A stretch of DNA of 64,000 nucleotides, from assembly GCF_019112545.1 (NCBI RefSeq), contig NW_025064892.1, positions 1-64,000 on the forward strand, given 5' to 3'. The stretch is from Guyanagaster necrorhizus. Taxonomy: Eukaryota > Basidiomycota > Agaricomycetes > Agaricales > Physalacriaceae. The notes beneath the pieces are model-generated. The model was not told the DNA's origin and made no database searches. It was given only the letters and a program-made list of their open reading frames with translations. How positions within the stretch are numbered: the stretch's first letter is position 1; the number at the start of each line of letters is the position of its first letter. Below are positions 33,499-43,564 of this stretch, in pieces. The position numbers and the translations under genes were made by a program.

Positions 33499-34686
33499 AT
33501 GTCTGAAGCCCAAGTCGCCCAAGTCGCTCAGGACGGCGCGCCTCCGGTTACGCAAGACAAGGAAGAGACTGGCTTCAAGGTTCGCGCTTCCTCTTTTTTT
33601 TCTCCTTTTTCTCCTTCGTAATTTCACTTTCAGGTCTTTGCCGGCAATCTTGCGTATGCTACCACGGATGAAGGGCTGAAGGCGTTCTTTGCGCCTGTCC
33701 AGAACGATGTGTACGTGAACACAGCCCCGCGCCACTTGTTCTTTCTCACCCTTTCTGCAGACTTTCCGCCCAAGTGATCCTGCGTGGTACCCGTTCTGCA
33801 GGCTATGGTTTCGTTGCTTTGGCTACCCAAGAGGCTGCCAACAAGGCAGTCGAAGCTCTTGATAGGACAGAGCTCGATGGTCGTCAAGTAATCATCGAAA
33901 TTGCCAAACCTTCTGAGCAAAAGGACAAGGAAAGGAAAGAGAGAAAGGCCAAGAGGAGACCCGGCAGGCGTGGCAGCAAGGCCGTTCCCGGGGAAGTCAC
34001 AGAGGCCGAGGCTAATGGTGAGATCGCTGTTGCCGTGGAACCTGCCGCCGCCGCAGTGGTCACCGATGAAGCTGCCAAACCCAAGAAGAAGAAAAACGCG
34101 GTCAGTTTCATCTAAGTCACCTTTCAATTGTTTTCTATAACGTGTCTTCTGACTTTTTATTATGTATTAGCGCAAGAACAAAGCAAAAGCTGCAGTCGAG
34201 GGTGACGTCGACGCTCCAGCCCCGGCTGTGGAGGGAGAGTCGGCTACGGAAGCTGTTCCCAAGAAGAAGGCCCGTAAACCCAGGACCCTTCGCACTCCCC
34301 GTCCTGCAGGCGAAGACCCCGTCGGCGAACCATCCGAAAACATGTTATTTGTTGCCAACCTCGGTTTCAACATCGATGACGATGGTCTCAAGGGTCTTTT
34401 CACCGAGGCCGGCATCAATGCCATTAGTGCGCGCATTGTTCGTCGCCAATGGGGTTGGCCAAGGCGCAGCAAGGGTTACGGCTTTGTGGACGTCGGTGGC
34501 GAGGAAGAGCAAAAGAAGGCTATTGCTGCTTTGGAAGGAAAAGAGGTCGGTGGCAGAAACATTGCTGTTAAGGTTGCTGTCAACACTGCCCACGACGATG
34601 ACGTGCATGAGGGTGGCGCCGCGGAAGACGCTGTTGCTCCTGCCATCATCGCCGACGCTCCTGCTGCGACGGTCTCTGAAGCTTGA
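33499..34686 (+). CDS. RNA-binding protein with two RRM domains
   Basis: Exons 33499-33579, 33634-33710, 33761-34100 and 34171-34686 give 337 residues. RRM1 (about residues 28-105) has VFAGNLAYATT as RNP2 and AGYGFVALATQ as RNP1. RRM2 (about 215-295) has MLFVANLGFNID and KGYGFVDVGG. Between them lies a Lys/Arg- and Ala/Glu-rich linker with several KKKK patches that could act as nuclear signals. The protein resembles small fungal two-RRM nucleic-acid-binding proteins of unknown role. Its RNA target cannot be told from the sequence. Confidence 0.87.
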
Positions 34687-35052
34687 AGTCTCGCCTGCTT
34701 AACGGATTACGATAACAGCGGCCTTGATCACTGCTGACTTTGTTCATCATTCCATGCTATGCCCCTCATTCATGCTGCTACTCGCTTTCACGAGCCGCGA
34801 ATTGCACTTGTTGATACTTAAATTTGTCCCCACTTCGTATCGTTAGCTACTATTTTCTCTCAAGTAGTCAAGGCCATTCGCGGTCCTGGTGCTGTTATTT
34901 ACTTTACTGTAAACCTCATATGTGCCGTTTTCCTGTCCAATAACGACACCGTTCATGATTTTTTCTTCTTTTTATTAGCTCAATAAAAGGGTTGTGGATT
35001 TGGACTCAATTTTTTTTTGATGACATCATAATGCCATTCAATCACCTTAATC
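34687..35052. other. Intergenic
   Basis: About 365 bp between two plus-strand genes. It includes caataaaa near 34980, a possible poly(A) signal. No gene is seen. Confidence 0.5.
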
Positions 35053-36307
35053 ATGTCCGATGACGAGGACGACTATCTTTCCGACAAATTTCTCGCAGAA
35101 AGCACCTCGTCGACACGCCCTCAGACGTACAGAAGCCTGCGCAAGGAAGCCCAGAAGAAATCTCTGCTGAAGAATGAACAACATCGTCAGAAAAGTCGTT
35201 ATCAGCGTGAGGTCGATGCCCGTGAAGAAGGCCTGAGGAAGAGTCTCTTCACTCGGGCAAAGGAGGAGCAAGAAGCAGGCATCGCTACCGACAGCAAGGC
35301 CATATCTATAATGATGAAAATGGGCTTCAAGCCGGGACAGTCTCTGGGCAAAACAGATGATGAGCCAGCGGAGGCCGCGCCTAGCATCGACATTGCCAGT
35401 TCACCCAAGAAATCCGGGGGTCATAAGGTGGAACCGCTTCCACTGAACGAGTGGGAAGGTGAGCTGTTTTTCCGTCGCAGTTGCCGATATCTTTGCTGAT
35501 AGCCGTGTCTCCCAGGAAGAAAAGGCATCGGCACTCGCAAGCGTGCACCTTCTCCCACGTCTGCGGAGCGTATCGCCAAGATGGCCAAGATGGTCGAAAC
35601 AGTTAAACAGTCTAATTTCCGCGACCGAGCAATGCAGGAATACGCGGAACGTCGTGCAGAGGGCAGGCTGTGTATGTCGCACTTTCTAGATTTCATCAGT
35701 TATCCTGATATCCGACGTCTCTCCGTTTCTTATGCAGTATCGGCGCAACGCACATGCTCTAATCTGGATGAGAAGACTGCAATCGAGGTTAGTACACGTA
35801 CTACGCTGATATTGTTTCCATCATACTGAATATACACGGTGTTTCTAGTTCAATGTGCTATGGTTAAACCCTAACAACCTGGAGTCTTTTCCCAATGGTC
35901 TGATGGAGGCTCTTGAGCAACACACTACCCTATCTCTTCCCGTGGCTCGCCAGCACCATAACACCTCCTTCGAGACACGACTTCGCCAACAAATGCAATC
36001 AGATGCTCTTCAACCCCTCGACGACGTCACTGATCAAGACCAGAAGGCAGTTGCTGCAGATCCCGAATTCTCACCGGAAACATTAGAGGAAAGCGCACAG
36101 TTCCTTCGTCTCCAGGTCCGTTCTGCCCTATTCATTTGTTTCCATGCACTGCTTACCGAAATGTATTAACAGGCACAAGACCGTTTGGAATTGGTATTAT
36201 CGTACCTGCGGGACCAATACTGGTATTGCTTTTGGTGCGGGACGCAGTACCACAGCCATGACGAAATGTCCAACGATTGTCCGGGACCTGAAGAGGATGA
36301 TCATTGA
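35053..36307 (+). CDS. GPATCH11: G-patch domain protein, GPATCH11 homologue
   Basis: Exons 35053-35458, 35516-35671, 35738-35787, 35849-36115 and 36173-36307 give 337 residues. The start MSDDEDDYLSDKFL is the acidic opening of the family. A helical charged region follows, then the G-patch near residue 80 (IMMKMGFKPGQSLGK ... PLPLNEWEGRKGIG), LLSAQRTCSNLDE, and the C-terminal zinc-type motif YLRDQYWYCFWCGTQY with NDCPGP, which is diagnostic for GPATCH11. G-patch proteins activate DEAH helicases, and GPATCH11 is linked to splicing and the kinetochore in animals. A role in splicing here is inferred. Confidence 0.9.
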
Positions 36308-36722
36308 CCGATAAGTATTGTTTCATCCTTCTTTCGTTTGTGAATATCTCAAACGGAAAGCCGTTGTCATGTCCTCCCTGTTCGTGTGACGCATTCCTTG
36401 ATATTGGTCGTCATCCACTCCTCTTAACTTAGCTCAGTCCCCATTTCTAAATGGTAATTTGTGTTATAACTATATCGTACACATCAACGAACAGTGGCAG
36501 TACACAATTGTTGTACCTGTCGAACTAGCTAACAATCCCCAAAAGAACGCTATTACCAAGGCTAACTACCTAAAGAACCTAGTAACCAAGAAGAAAACGA
36601 AAGGAAAAGTCCAAGGGATGGTGGGTAGGTAAAAAGCCCTATCGGTAACAGTTGCTATACGCAAACGGAAGTAATGTTACAATATGTCCAGTCTGTCCAA
36701 TGAATACGTACGGCTGAATTAT
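36308..36722. other. Intergenic, convergent 3' ends
   Basis: About 415 bp between the stops of the G-patch gene and the Ser-rich gene. Nothing is recognised. Confidence 0.5.
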
Positions 36723-37591
36723 TTACAACGTTATCTCCTGACTGAAGCTCTCGAGGTAAACAGTATACGGCCTTGGATGTCTTTCGCCATCGGCGGAGCG
36801 AGGTGGCGTAGAAATCCGAGTACCAGTGTGACAGCGAAAGCGACCGAAAACATGGCCTTCTAGCAAGTCGGGGATTGCCTTGGCCTTAATAACAGGAGAA
36901 GGAGAGGGCGAATTGGCATTGCGATCAGACAAAGGACGCTTTTCATCCGAGTCTGGTGTTATAGGGAAGTGGTCGGAATTGGGGGATAAAGGAAAGAGGG
37001 ACGGAAGAGTAGGTAGGGTGAGCAGATGTGGTGATGTATCACGAGAATCCGGAAGGAAGATGGAGGTTATAGGGGAGGCACCGGGTGTCTTCCGACGAAC
37101 ATAGATTGATATTGGTGTGGTGGCGGAAAGGTCTGTAGACGAGCCAAAAACATTGACTGTCAGCTTGTTGTCCTTCCGTTTACGAATACGAGGTGAGCCT
37201 GGATGATTCTGGGGATCCTTCTGAATATCGTATCGGAGTAAATGAACGATGTGCTTACGGGCAAGACACGCCGCTCAAGATCAGGAGAAGATGAAGATGT
37301 TGATGTTGATGAAGAGGATACACTCCCACGTCTAGAAGAAAGCTGCGGAAACGAGGAGTTACTTCGATGACAGGGGGAAGAGGGAAGACTACACACTGTT
37401 GGAGAATATGGTGAGTAGCGAGCTTGGGAAGTATGACGGGCACTCCGATCTCGCGAACTTGTGGGCGAATACAGTAAGTGTGGCGAGGCAGAACGAGAAC
37501 GAGGCGAAGATGTCGGGTGATCCAGCGCCTTAGAGGCTGAATCAACACCCAGTGTAGATATCAGTTCAACGAATGAAGGGAGCGTGGTCAT
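36723..37591 (-). CDS. Uncharacterised Ser/Pro-rich protein
   Basis: I do not recognise a family. Exons 37259-37591 and 36723-37208, joined by a 50-bp intron with GTAAGC and CCCCAG ends, give 272 residues. The N-terminus MTTLPSFVELISTLGV is a short amphipathic helix followed by Ser-rich, SP-rich disordered sequence. A basic patch, PRIRKRKDNKLTVNVFG, could be a nuclear signal. Later parts are SP/TP-rich with many proline-directed phosphorylation-like sites. This pattern suits a regulator controlled by CDK or MAP kinases, but that is a guess. Confidence 0.68.
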
Positions 37592-38720
37592 TGTGATTAT
37601 CGGGAAACAGGCCCTAGCAGAGCTGGCGGTGAAAACCTAGCTGAGAGGTATCGTGGGGAAGTACCTGGCGACCTGAATACGTCCAAGTAACCAAGATTAT
37701 AAAGGCACAGACATCGAGACGCCTTAGAAACAACCCCACGGTCATGTTGTCAGGCCATGTTACAATTACCGCGAAGACCCACAGGCCATTTGCCGGCTAT
37801 AAACCTTGAAAAAGTAAGACATCAAGACCGGTCGGCAAGGAGACCCTTGTTGAAGGTTGCTGATTTAGCTCGCGGCTTATCCACAGGCGCTCCGGATTTA
37901 TAATATTTCCAGATATCGATCAGATGTCGACCGGAAGGGTCTCTCCCCAAGCGTGTAGCTGGGCGCTGGTTCCCATCCTGTGGATACACAGGTCAGAAAA
38001 GGTGGAAACGGAACAGGCTCAGGTAAACTGGCCTCATGTTGCAGCTGACAACCCATATCTCTACGCAACTAAGTCCTCCATCACAGCTGTAGGATGCTGC
38101 GTGTCAAACTTTGGACGTTCAACGTTCAACACTTCGGTCGTCATACAAACTACAGCTCCGTCGAATGCAATGCGATGCACAGCACAGCCTCGGCTAAAGC
38201 ATAAAATGCACAGTGGCGACACACCCTGTATGTCATCGGCTGTTGATTCGTGATTGACGGGAATTGGATAGTTGATGCCGACTTGGAAGGCTCCCGCAGA
38301 AAAATCCCGTCCTTCCGGTAAATAGCACCGTGCACCCCGGTCGCCACGGCGGGTGAATCAACAGAGCTAAGGAATCCCTATTCTGGCGATGCTGGATACA
38401 AGGCTAACCAGTATATGAATTCAAGCTGGCAATTGCTTCGTAGTCGTCCTCTTTTCCAAGTTGGTTACCATTTTCAAACCGTAGTTAATGATGAAACTTT
38501 CTCGAGCCGATACCTTGTCGGGGAGTGCGGCCACAGCTGCGCACTCCAAACTTTGAGCTGATGTCATGACTCTGTTCAGCAGAAATGTATGGTTAGAAGG
38601 TCAGCGACCACCATCAATTGTTGAGGGACCAAAAGCCCATGAGATCATATGCTCGTTCATACCAAAAATGCTATTCGTATCAGAAAGTGGTAACTGCCCC
38701 GAGGACCGCTCGCTCTGCCA
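37592..38720. other. Intergenic, about 1.1 kb
   Basis: It contains a TATA-like gctataaacc near 37796, of uncertain use. Open frames are short and unsupported. No repeat is seen. Confidence 0.45.
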
Positions 38721-39463
38721 TCACCAGTCTCCAAGATGTCGCACCCAGAGATTCAAAAAACAGGTCACTACGACCCGGTCCAGAATGCTTTCCACGCGGG
38801 TTGCTACGCGTAGGGTAAGGTCTTCCTGCAACCAAGTAGCAATTGTTTTACCCCGTGAGTCGACACACTAAGAGCGGTTAGGATACGCTCGGGCGAGAAG
38901 AGCGACATCAGCTTACGAAAAGATCCATATTATTGTCTGCAATTTTCCACTTGTACTCCGAACCACCTACTTTGAAGCGACGCGATCTATGAAACGCATC
39001 AGCGCCAAGTATTCGTGGATGTAAGATAACACTCACTGGCTGTTAGACTTCTTCGGTTTTCTGAGTTCGCGGATATGATACTGAAGATTCAATCGATACG
39101 GAGGTGAGTCAATGATATGATAGACGCTCCCTCACCTGATTTATCCCAAACTGGATCGTGGCGTTGGAGTTTGAAAGCCATTCGATCTGGCCCGCCGTCT
39201 CAAAGATATGAGTAATGAGGTTTTGTCGATGGAATGTAGTCAGTCCTGCTACCAGGCCAGTTATTGGATGGTAGAACTGTTGAGATGGCAATGTCAGAAA
39301 TTAACAGTAGATCAGAACTGTAAGCATAACTACTCACGCGATAGAGCTCGATAATACCTGAGGACGCAGAGTCCGGCAACCGATACACCTTAAACGTCCT
39401 CATGTCAGAGTTAGACGAGGCGGAGAACTCAAAGCGAAGACAGATATCAGAGGCGGAAGACAT
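38721..39463 (-). CDS. DUF6593 family protein (second copy)
   Basis: Exons 39338-39463, 39136-39276, 39037-39080, 38917-38986 and 38721-38867 give 175 residues. The family layout is clear: LRFEFSASSNSDMRTFKVYR, HRQNLITHIFETAGQIEWLS, ATIQFGINQ, IRELRKPKKS, RRFKVGGSEYKWKIADNNMD and TIATWLQED, then a hydrophobic end (DRVVVTCFLNLWV). It is more typical of the family than the copy at 28525-29345 and has diverged strongly from it, so they are not a recent duplicate pair. Function is unknown. Confidence 0.85.
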
Positions 39464-40468
39464 GACGGTGTAAACGCTCGGGTTCCAGGCCTGGTTTTAT
39501 TACAGAGGAACGGGTGCAGTTTCGTCGATTAACGGGACCTTAGATCTATATGTCGTCAAAGCAGGATCCACAAGTTGTGCCGAGCTGAAAAGCAAGGACT
39601 CGTCGAAAAAGGCTTAGGACGGATATGAATTTACCATCATTCCGGGCCCGGAACATAGGCTATGAGTGTCACTAGGCAGGAGAAAGAAGGGTAAGCCTAG
39701 GACACGAGGAGCCAAGTAAACGTGGTCTCGGAGTTGATAGAGCAATATTTCATCGATTCTGAAATTCTGCAGTCATCGGACGATCGGCATATTGGATGAG
39801 GAAAGCAGTCAGGACCCAGATAAATGGAATGCATGCATGTTCAAACGTTCAAGGCCCAAGTTTTGATGTACCATTATTAGAAGATAACGGTGGCGGTTTA
39901 ATACAAGAGACCAGCCCCAAGTGGATCAGAGGACTCGTCCACGCGCTCGGTATAGTTAGACCACCTGTAATCGGTGGAGCGGCTGTGGGCCTTATTGGTT
40001 TCGGTTGAATACAGACCCGCCAAAGTAGTATGATTTTGAGGTCTGCGTATCGCTGAGCTAGTAGTGGCACAAGCACAACGCAAGCAGAAAAACCCTGTCT
40101 GGTACACGGAGATACAGTCAACTCGGTGTGGTCAGAGCCTCGGCCGACTACAGGGGAAGAAGAGGACATATACCACTAGAACGTCGAAGTTTACAGACGT
40201 TCTGTGAACTCGGAAGAAATACGCAGCAGACTAGAAGCTGTGGCGGGCACAGGCAGATAGGAAAAAGTATCAAGGAAGTTGCACAAGACATTATTCCCTG
40301 TGATTTGTCCGTCAGATTGCGCAAATTACCCTGGACAACTGTGGCAGCTGGCTGCCGCGAGGTTGAAGCGGACTGGTCACATGATGGCATCTGTTGTGGT
40401 TTGTTTCCCAGCGGGCTTCCGGTTTTGAGCTTTGCCGGCATGGTTCGTAATACTTCTCACCTCACTCC
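39464..40468. promoter_or_regulatory. Divergent intergenic region, DUF6593 / bZIP
   Basis: About 1.0 kb between two divergent starts. Open frames overlap the bZIP leader but have no supported product. Confidence 0.45.
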
Positions 40469-42257
40469 ATGCCTGAGTCTGCAGATCGTAGTGTTTCTCG
40501 AGAAGTGGAGGTCTGTTTTATTCCTTACGGATGCAGTCCTGTTTTTGAATGATTCCCTAGGATTCCGAAAACGAATCTCTAGCGGGCTCTACAGCCCCTG
40601 GTAAGCCTGGCCGAAAGAAAAATCCAAAGTGTGTAATCTTTTCATAGTCATGATTCCAATTTTGCTTACGCGTCCGGTTCCACAAATAAGCTCACAAGCA
40701 GCTAGACGCGACCAGAACCGTATTGCCCAACGAGAGTTCCGTCTGCGAAAGCAACAGAGGGTAACTCGTTCTGTGTATTCGTTGCCATCCATGCTTATTC
40801 ATGACGCCAGATAAGGGATCTTGAGGCGCGAGTGGAGATACTTTCTGGAGGCAAAGATGAAGTCCTTGGTGAAATGCGAAATATTCTTAAGGGTGAGCAC
40901 TTATGACTATATCAAGGTCCAGTTCTAATGTATTTGTAGACTTGATGACAGAGAACCAGACACTTCGTGGTCTGCTGCGAAGCCTTTCGGGATTCATCGG
41001 CGAGGGTGCTGGAGGGCTTCTTCCAAAGCTAGGATGGGAGATGTCAGATTTCAACAACTTTATCAATAGGACCGAGACCGATACCGCCTGGGAAGGCTAC
41101 CAGCGACGCAAGAAGAGTAACGCAGAAGTGGCGCAGTCGTCAACAGGTGCGCAGAAGCGTGCCGCCGAAGACGAACTCAGCGCACATTCCAAAAAGCCGA
41201 GAGGCGAAGATAACATTCCAAGCCCTTACATGATGATGTCGATGAACCAACCCCCGATGAATCCTGGATCCGTGTTCCCGGCTTCCAGACCTTCTCCGCA
41301 AGGGGGTGATCTCTTTACAGACATGATGCGCCACAACAATGAATCTTCTCTGCTAATGCAGCCAACGAGCGCTAACGCCAATACGCCTCCCCAGTACAAT
41401 GGCGGTCCTGGATCGAACGTCTATCAACCTTATGTTCCAAACGTTCACATGAATATTGACTCTGCGCTGACGTCTATGCCTTTCACCCCTCCTTCAACTG
41501 CTTCTGCTGCAATGACGCCCGTAACGCAATCGAAACAGCCTACTCATATTTCAAACGACCCTGTCGACGATGAAGATGATCCTAACAAAAATGAAGCCTA
41601 TAAGCTTATTCAGTCAGCATTGCTATTCTCTCTTTAAAAGAGTATCTCATGAACATTCTACCAGTTATCACTTGGATAACTACAAGAGAAATAGCGCCTA
41701 CTGTCTACCATCCTCCTTGAGACCGACCTTGGTGCAAAGGCAAGTAACAAGTCTTTTGTTCCTTTTCTGTCCCCTTGACGACTCTTATTCAGGACCGTTC
41801 CCCATGGTACGAGACTAAACCCATCTGGCGTCGCTAGTGAATGCTGATACTGTATCAGAGAGCGTTATTGACCGAATTCTGCATCCTGAGTTACGCGACC
41901 GCATGATTTTGTTACGAGGTCAGCTTGATTGTTCCTTTCGATGGATCTACGTTGTCTCACATCATTCCAGGACGCTTCGATCTTGTGGACTGTCTCCTTG
42001 AATACCGAAATGCGGTTACTATCCATGGTGACGATGTCTTAGCCCACAGCAACTGGGAAATCAATGAGAAGTGGCTTAGGCAATATGGGTATGTACAGTT
42101 CCACAACATCTATCATTTTATACTAACTGAGCATGACAGGTTCCTAGTTGAACAAGCCACTCTCAACATTATGAACCGCTGGAGAAGGGAAAGAGGGGAG
42201 CCGGATTTACGTCTTTCCGATATCGCGAGTTCAGAGAATACTCCTGCGTCCACATGA
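40469..42257 (+). CDS. bZIP transcription factor with DUF3425 domain
   Basis: Ten exons (40469-40510, 40561-40628, 40691-40760, 40811-40892, 40940-41612, 41665-41739, 41793-41806, 41859-41918, 41971-42088, 42140-42257) give 439 residues. The basic region is SQAARRDQNRIAQREFRLRK, with the N..(A/S)Q..FR pattern of fungal AP-1-like factors, followed by a leucine zipper (RIRDLEARVEIL, MTENQTLRGLLRSL). The middle is disordered and Pro/Met/Asn-rich. The C-terminus is a DUF3425 domain: YCLPSSLRPTLVQRTVPH, VIDRILHPELRDRMILLRGR and NWEINEKWLRQYGFL. Intron 6 (41740-41792) is GC-AG (AG|GCAAGT); exon 7 is 14 nt. The gene probably controls stress or secondary-metabolism genes, as known relatives do. Confidence 0.92.
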
Positions 42258-42420
42258 AGTCGCTATTTGTTTGTATCTTATTTAAGTTAGAATCTTTTCT
42301 AGATTATCATCATGTGCAGCTCTGTACCATTTAATTAGCGTTCGCCCTACCGATTGTTTTAGTAGTCGATAAGCAGTAAAAATTGTATCCATTACCTGGG
42401 TGTTGTCGACGGAGACGAAT

Positions 42421-42787
42421 CTACCATGACGCTTTCTTCACACCATTGAGATTTCCCGCAAGCGCTTGCTGACGAAATTGAAACTTTTCATGCATGTCAG
42501 AACATGAGGGGCTCCCTGTAGCCAAAATGCTTGCTCACCCTGCACAATGCAAATTCACTCATAATGCCTCGCCCCCGCCCCGTCTCGTAGCAGCGATTTT
42601 TGACCGTCGAAGGACGCGTGTATTTCCCAAAGGTGTTGAGCTGTAACTGGGCTTGGTGGCGAACCTGAGCAGGCAGAGACTGGTTCCGAGAGACGTAGAG
42701 GTAGGCTCTGCGAGCAAGTTCGTTAACTCGAACACCATTTCGTGCCTTCATGTCACGGATTACCCTCGCATTGCTGTAGGCGGGCAT
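42421..42787 (-). CDS. MRP2: Mitochondrial ribosomal protein uS14m
   Basis: A small-subunit protein of the mitochondrial ribosome. Exons 42539-42787 and 42421-42483 give 103 residues. The signature is ARNGVRVNELARRAYLYVSR followed by NRCYETGRGRGIMSEFALCR and FQFRQQALAGNLNGVKKASW, the last being the conserved S14 end. There is no zinc-binding CXXC, as in most S14m. It is convergent with the bZIP gene (163 bp between stops) and divergent from the small gene at 43021. Confidence 0.93.
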
Positions 42788-42973
42788 GGTGGATGATGGT
42801 GAAGAGCGGACGGAAGGCTTTAACAAACACGACCAATAATAGACGCAAATATGCCTCGGCCAGTACCGGATCAGAGAGACATTTTCCTATCGACGACGAG
42901 CAATCAGCGTCGAGGCATTTGCTGTTGAGACTCGAAATACGACTCTCACTGGGACTTTGTGCCTTGAGTATGG

Positions 42974-43272
42974 GTGAGTTGCTCAATCTCTTGTTTACGC
43001 TTTGCTGATTTTTCTGTAGGATGCCAGCTTTATATAGGGCACTGAGATTCACCCAACGCCGTACTTTCCTCTCCTCGATTTTTGGTGTCACGGCGGCTGC
43101 CGCAGTCCTCACCGTGTCGGCGTCGAATCTTCTTCCTTGCCCTGCTCGACCCGATAAAAGCCGTTTTGCGGACAGCGGAGTGGATACAGTACAATTGACG
43201 GGCAAAGTGGTGATTGCTAAACGACCAAGGAGGTGGATTGAAGAGAAGGACCCGACGTGCCAGAGTCATTGA
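42974..43272 (+). CDS. Small, probably mitochondrial single-span membrane protein (CDS 43021-43272)
   Basis: The coding part is a single exon, 43021-43272, for 83 residues; I include a likely 5'-leader intron at 42974-43019 (GTGAGT to TGTAG) that ends one base before the ATG. The N-terminus MPALYRALRFTQRRTF is basic and amphipathic, like a mitochondrial presequence. One hydrophobic segment follows (about residues 17-42), then CPARPDKSRFADSG and a basic end, VVIAKRPRRWIEEKDP. No family is recognised; it could be an assembly factor or respiratory-chain small subunit. The position head to head with uS14m supports a mitochondrial role only weakly. Confidence 0.6.
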
Positions 43273-43564
43273 GCAACACAACCTTTTGAGGAAAAGGAGA
43301 GAGTCCAATAAACCTCATCCTACCTATCTCAATGTAAACCATCACTTTCTGTTAGCCATTGACCAGATAATCTTAGTGCACACGTGTCAAAGATTTCAGC
43401 ATTGTTATATTTTTGTGGAGTTACTGCATTTAAATAATACAATATTGCTTCGTGAACTATTCAGCTATCCAATGTTTCACAATTGCTTTGGTTTCTGTAA
43501 TGCTGTTCCTGTTCTTCAGTGGTTCCACTAGTGGAAGACAGTCAGCCACCGCGACGGAATGTAG

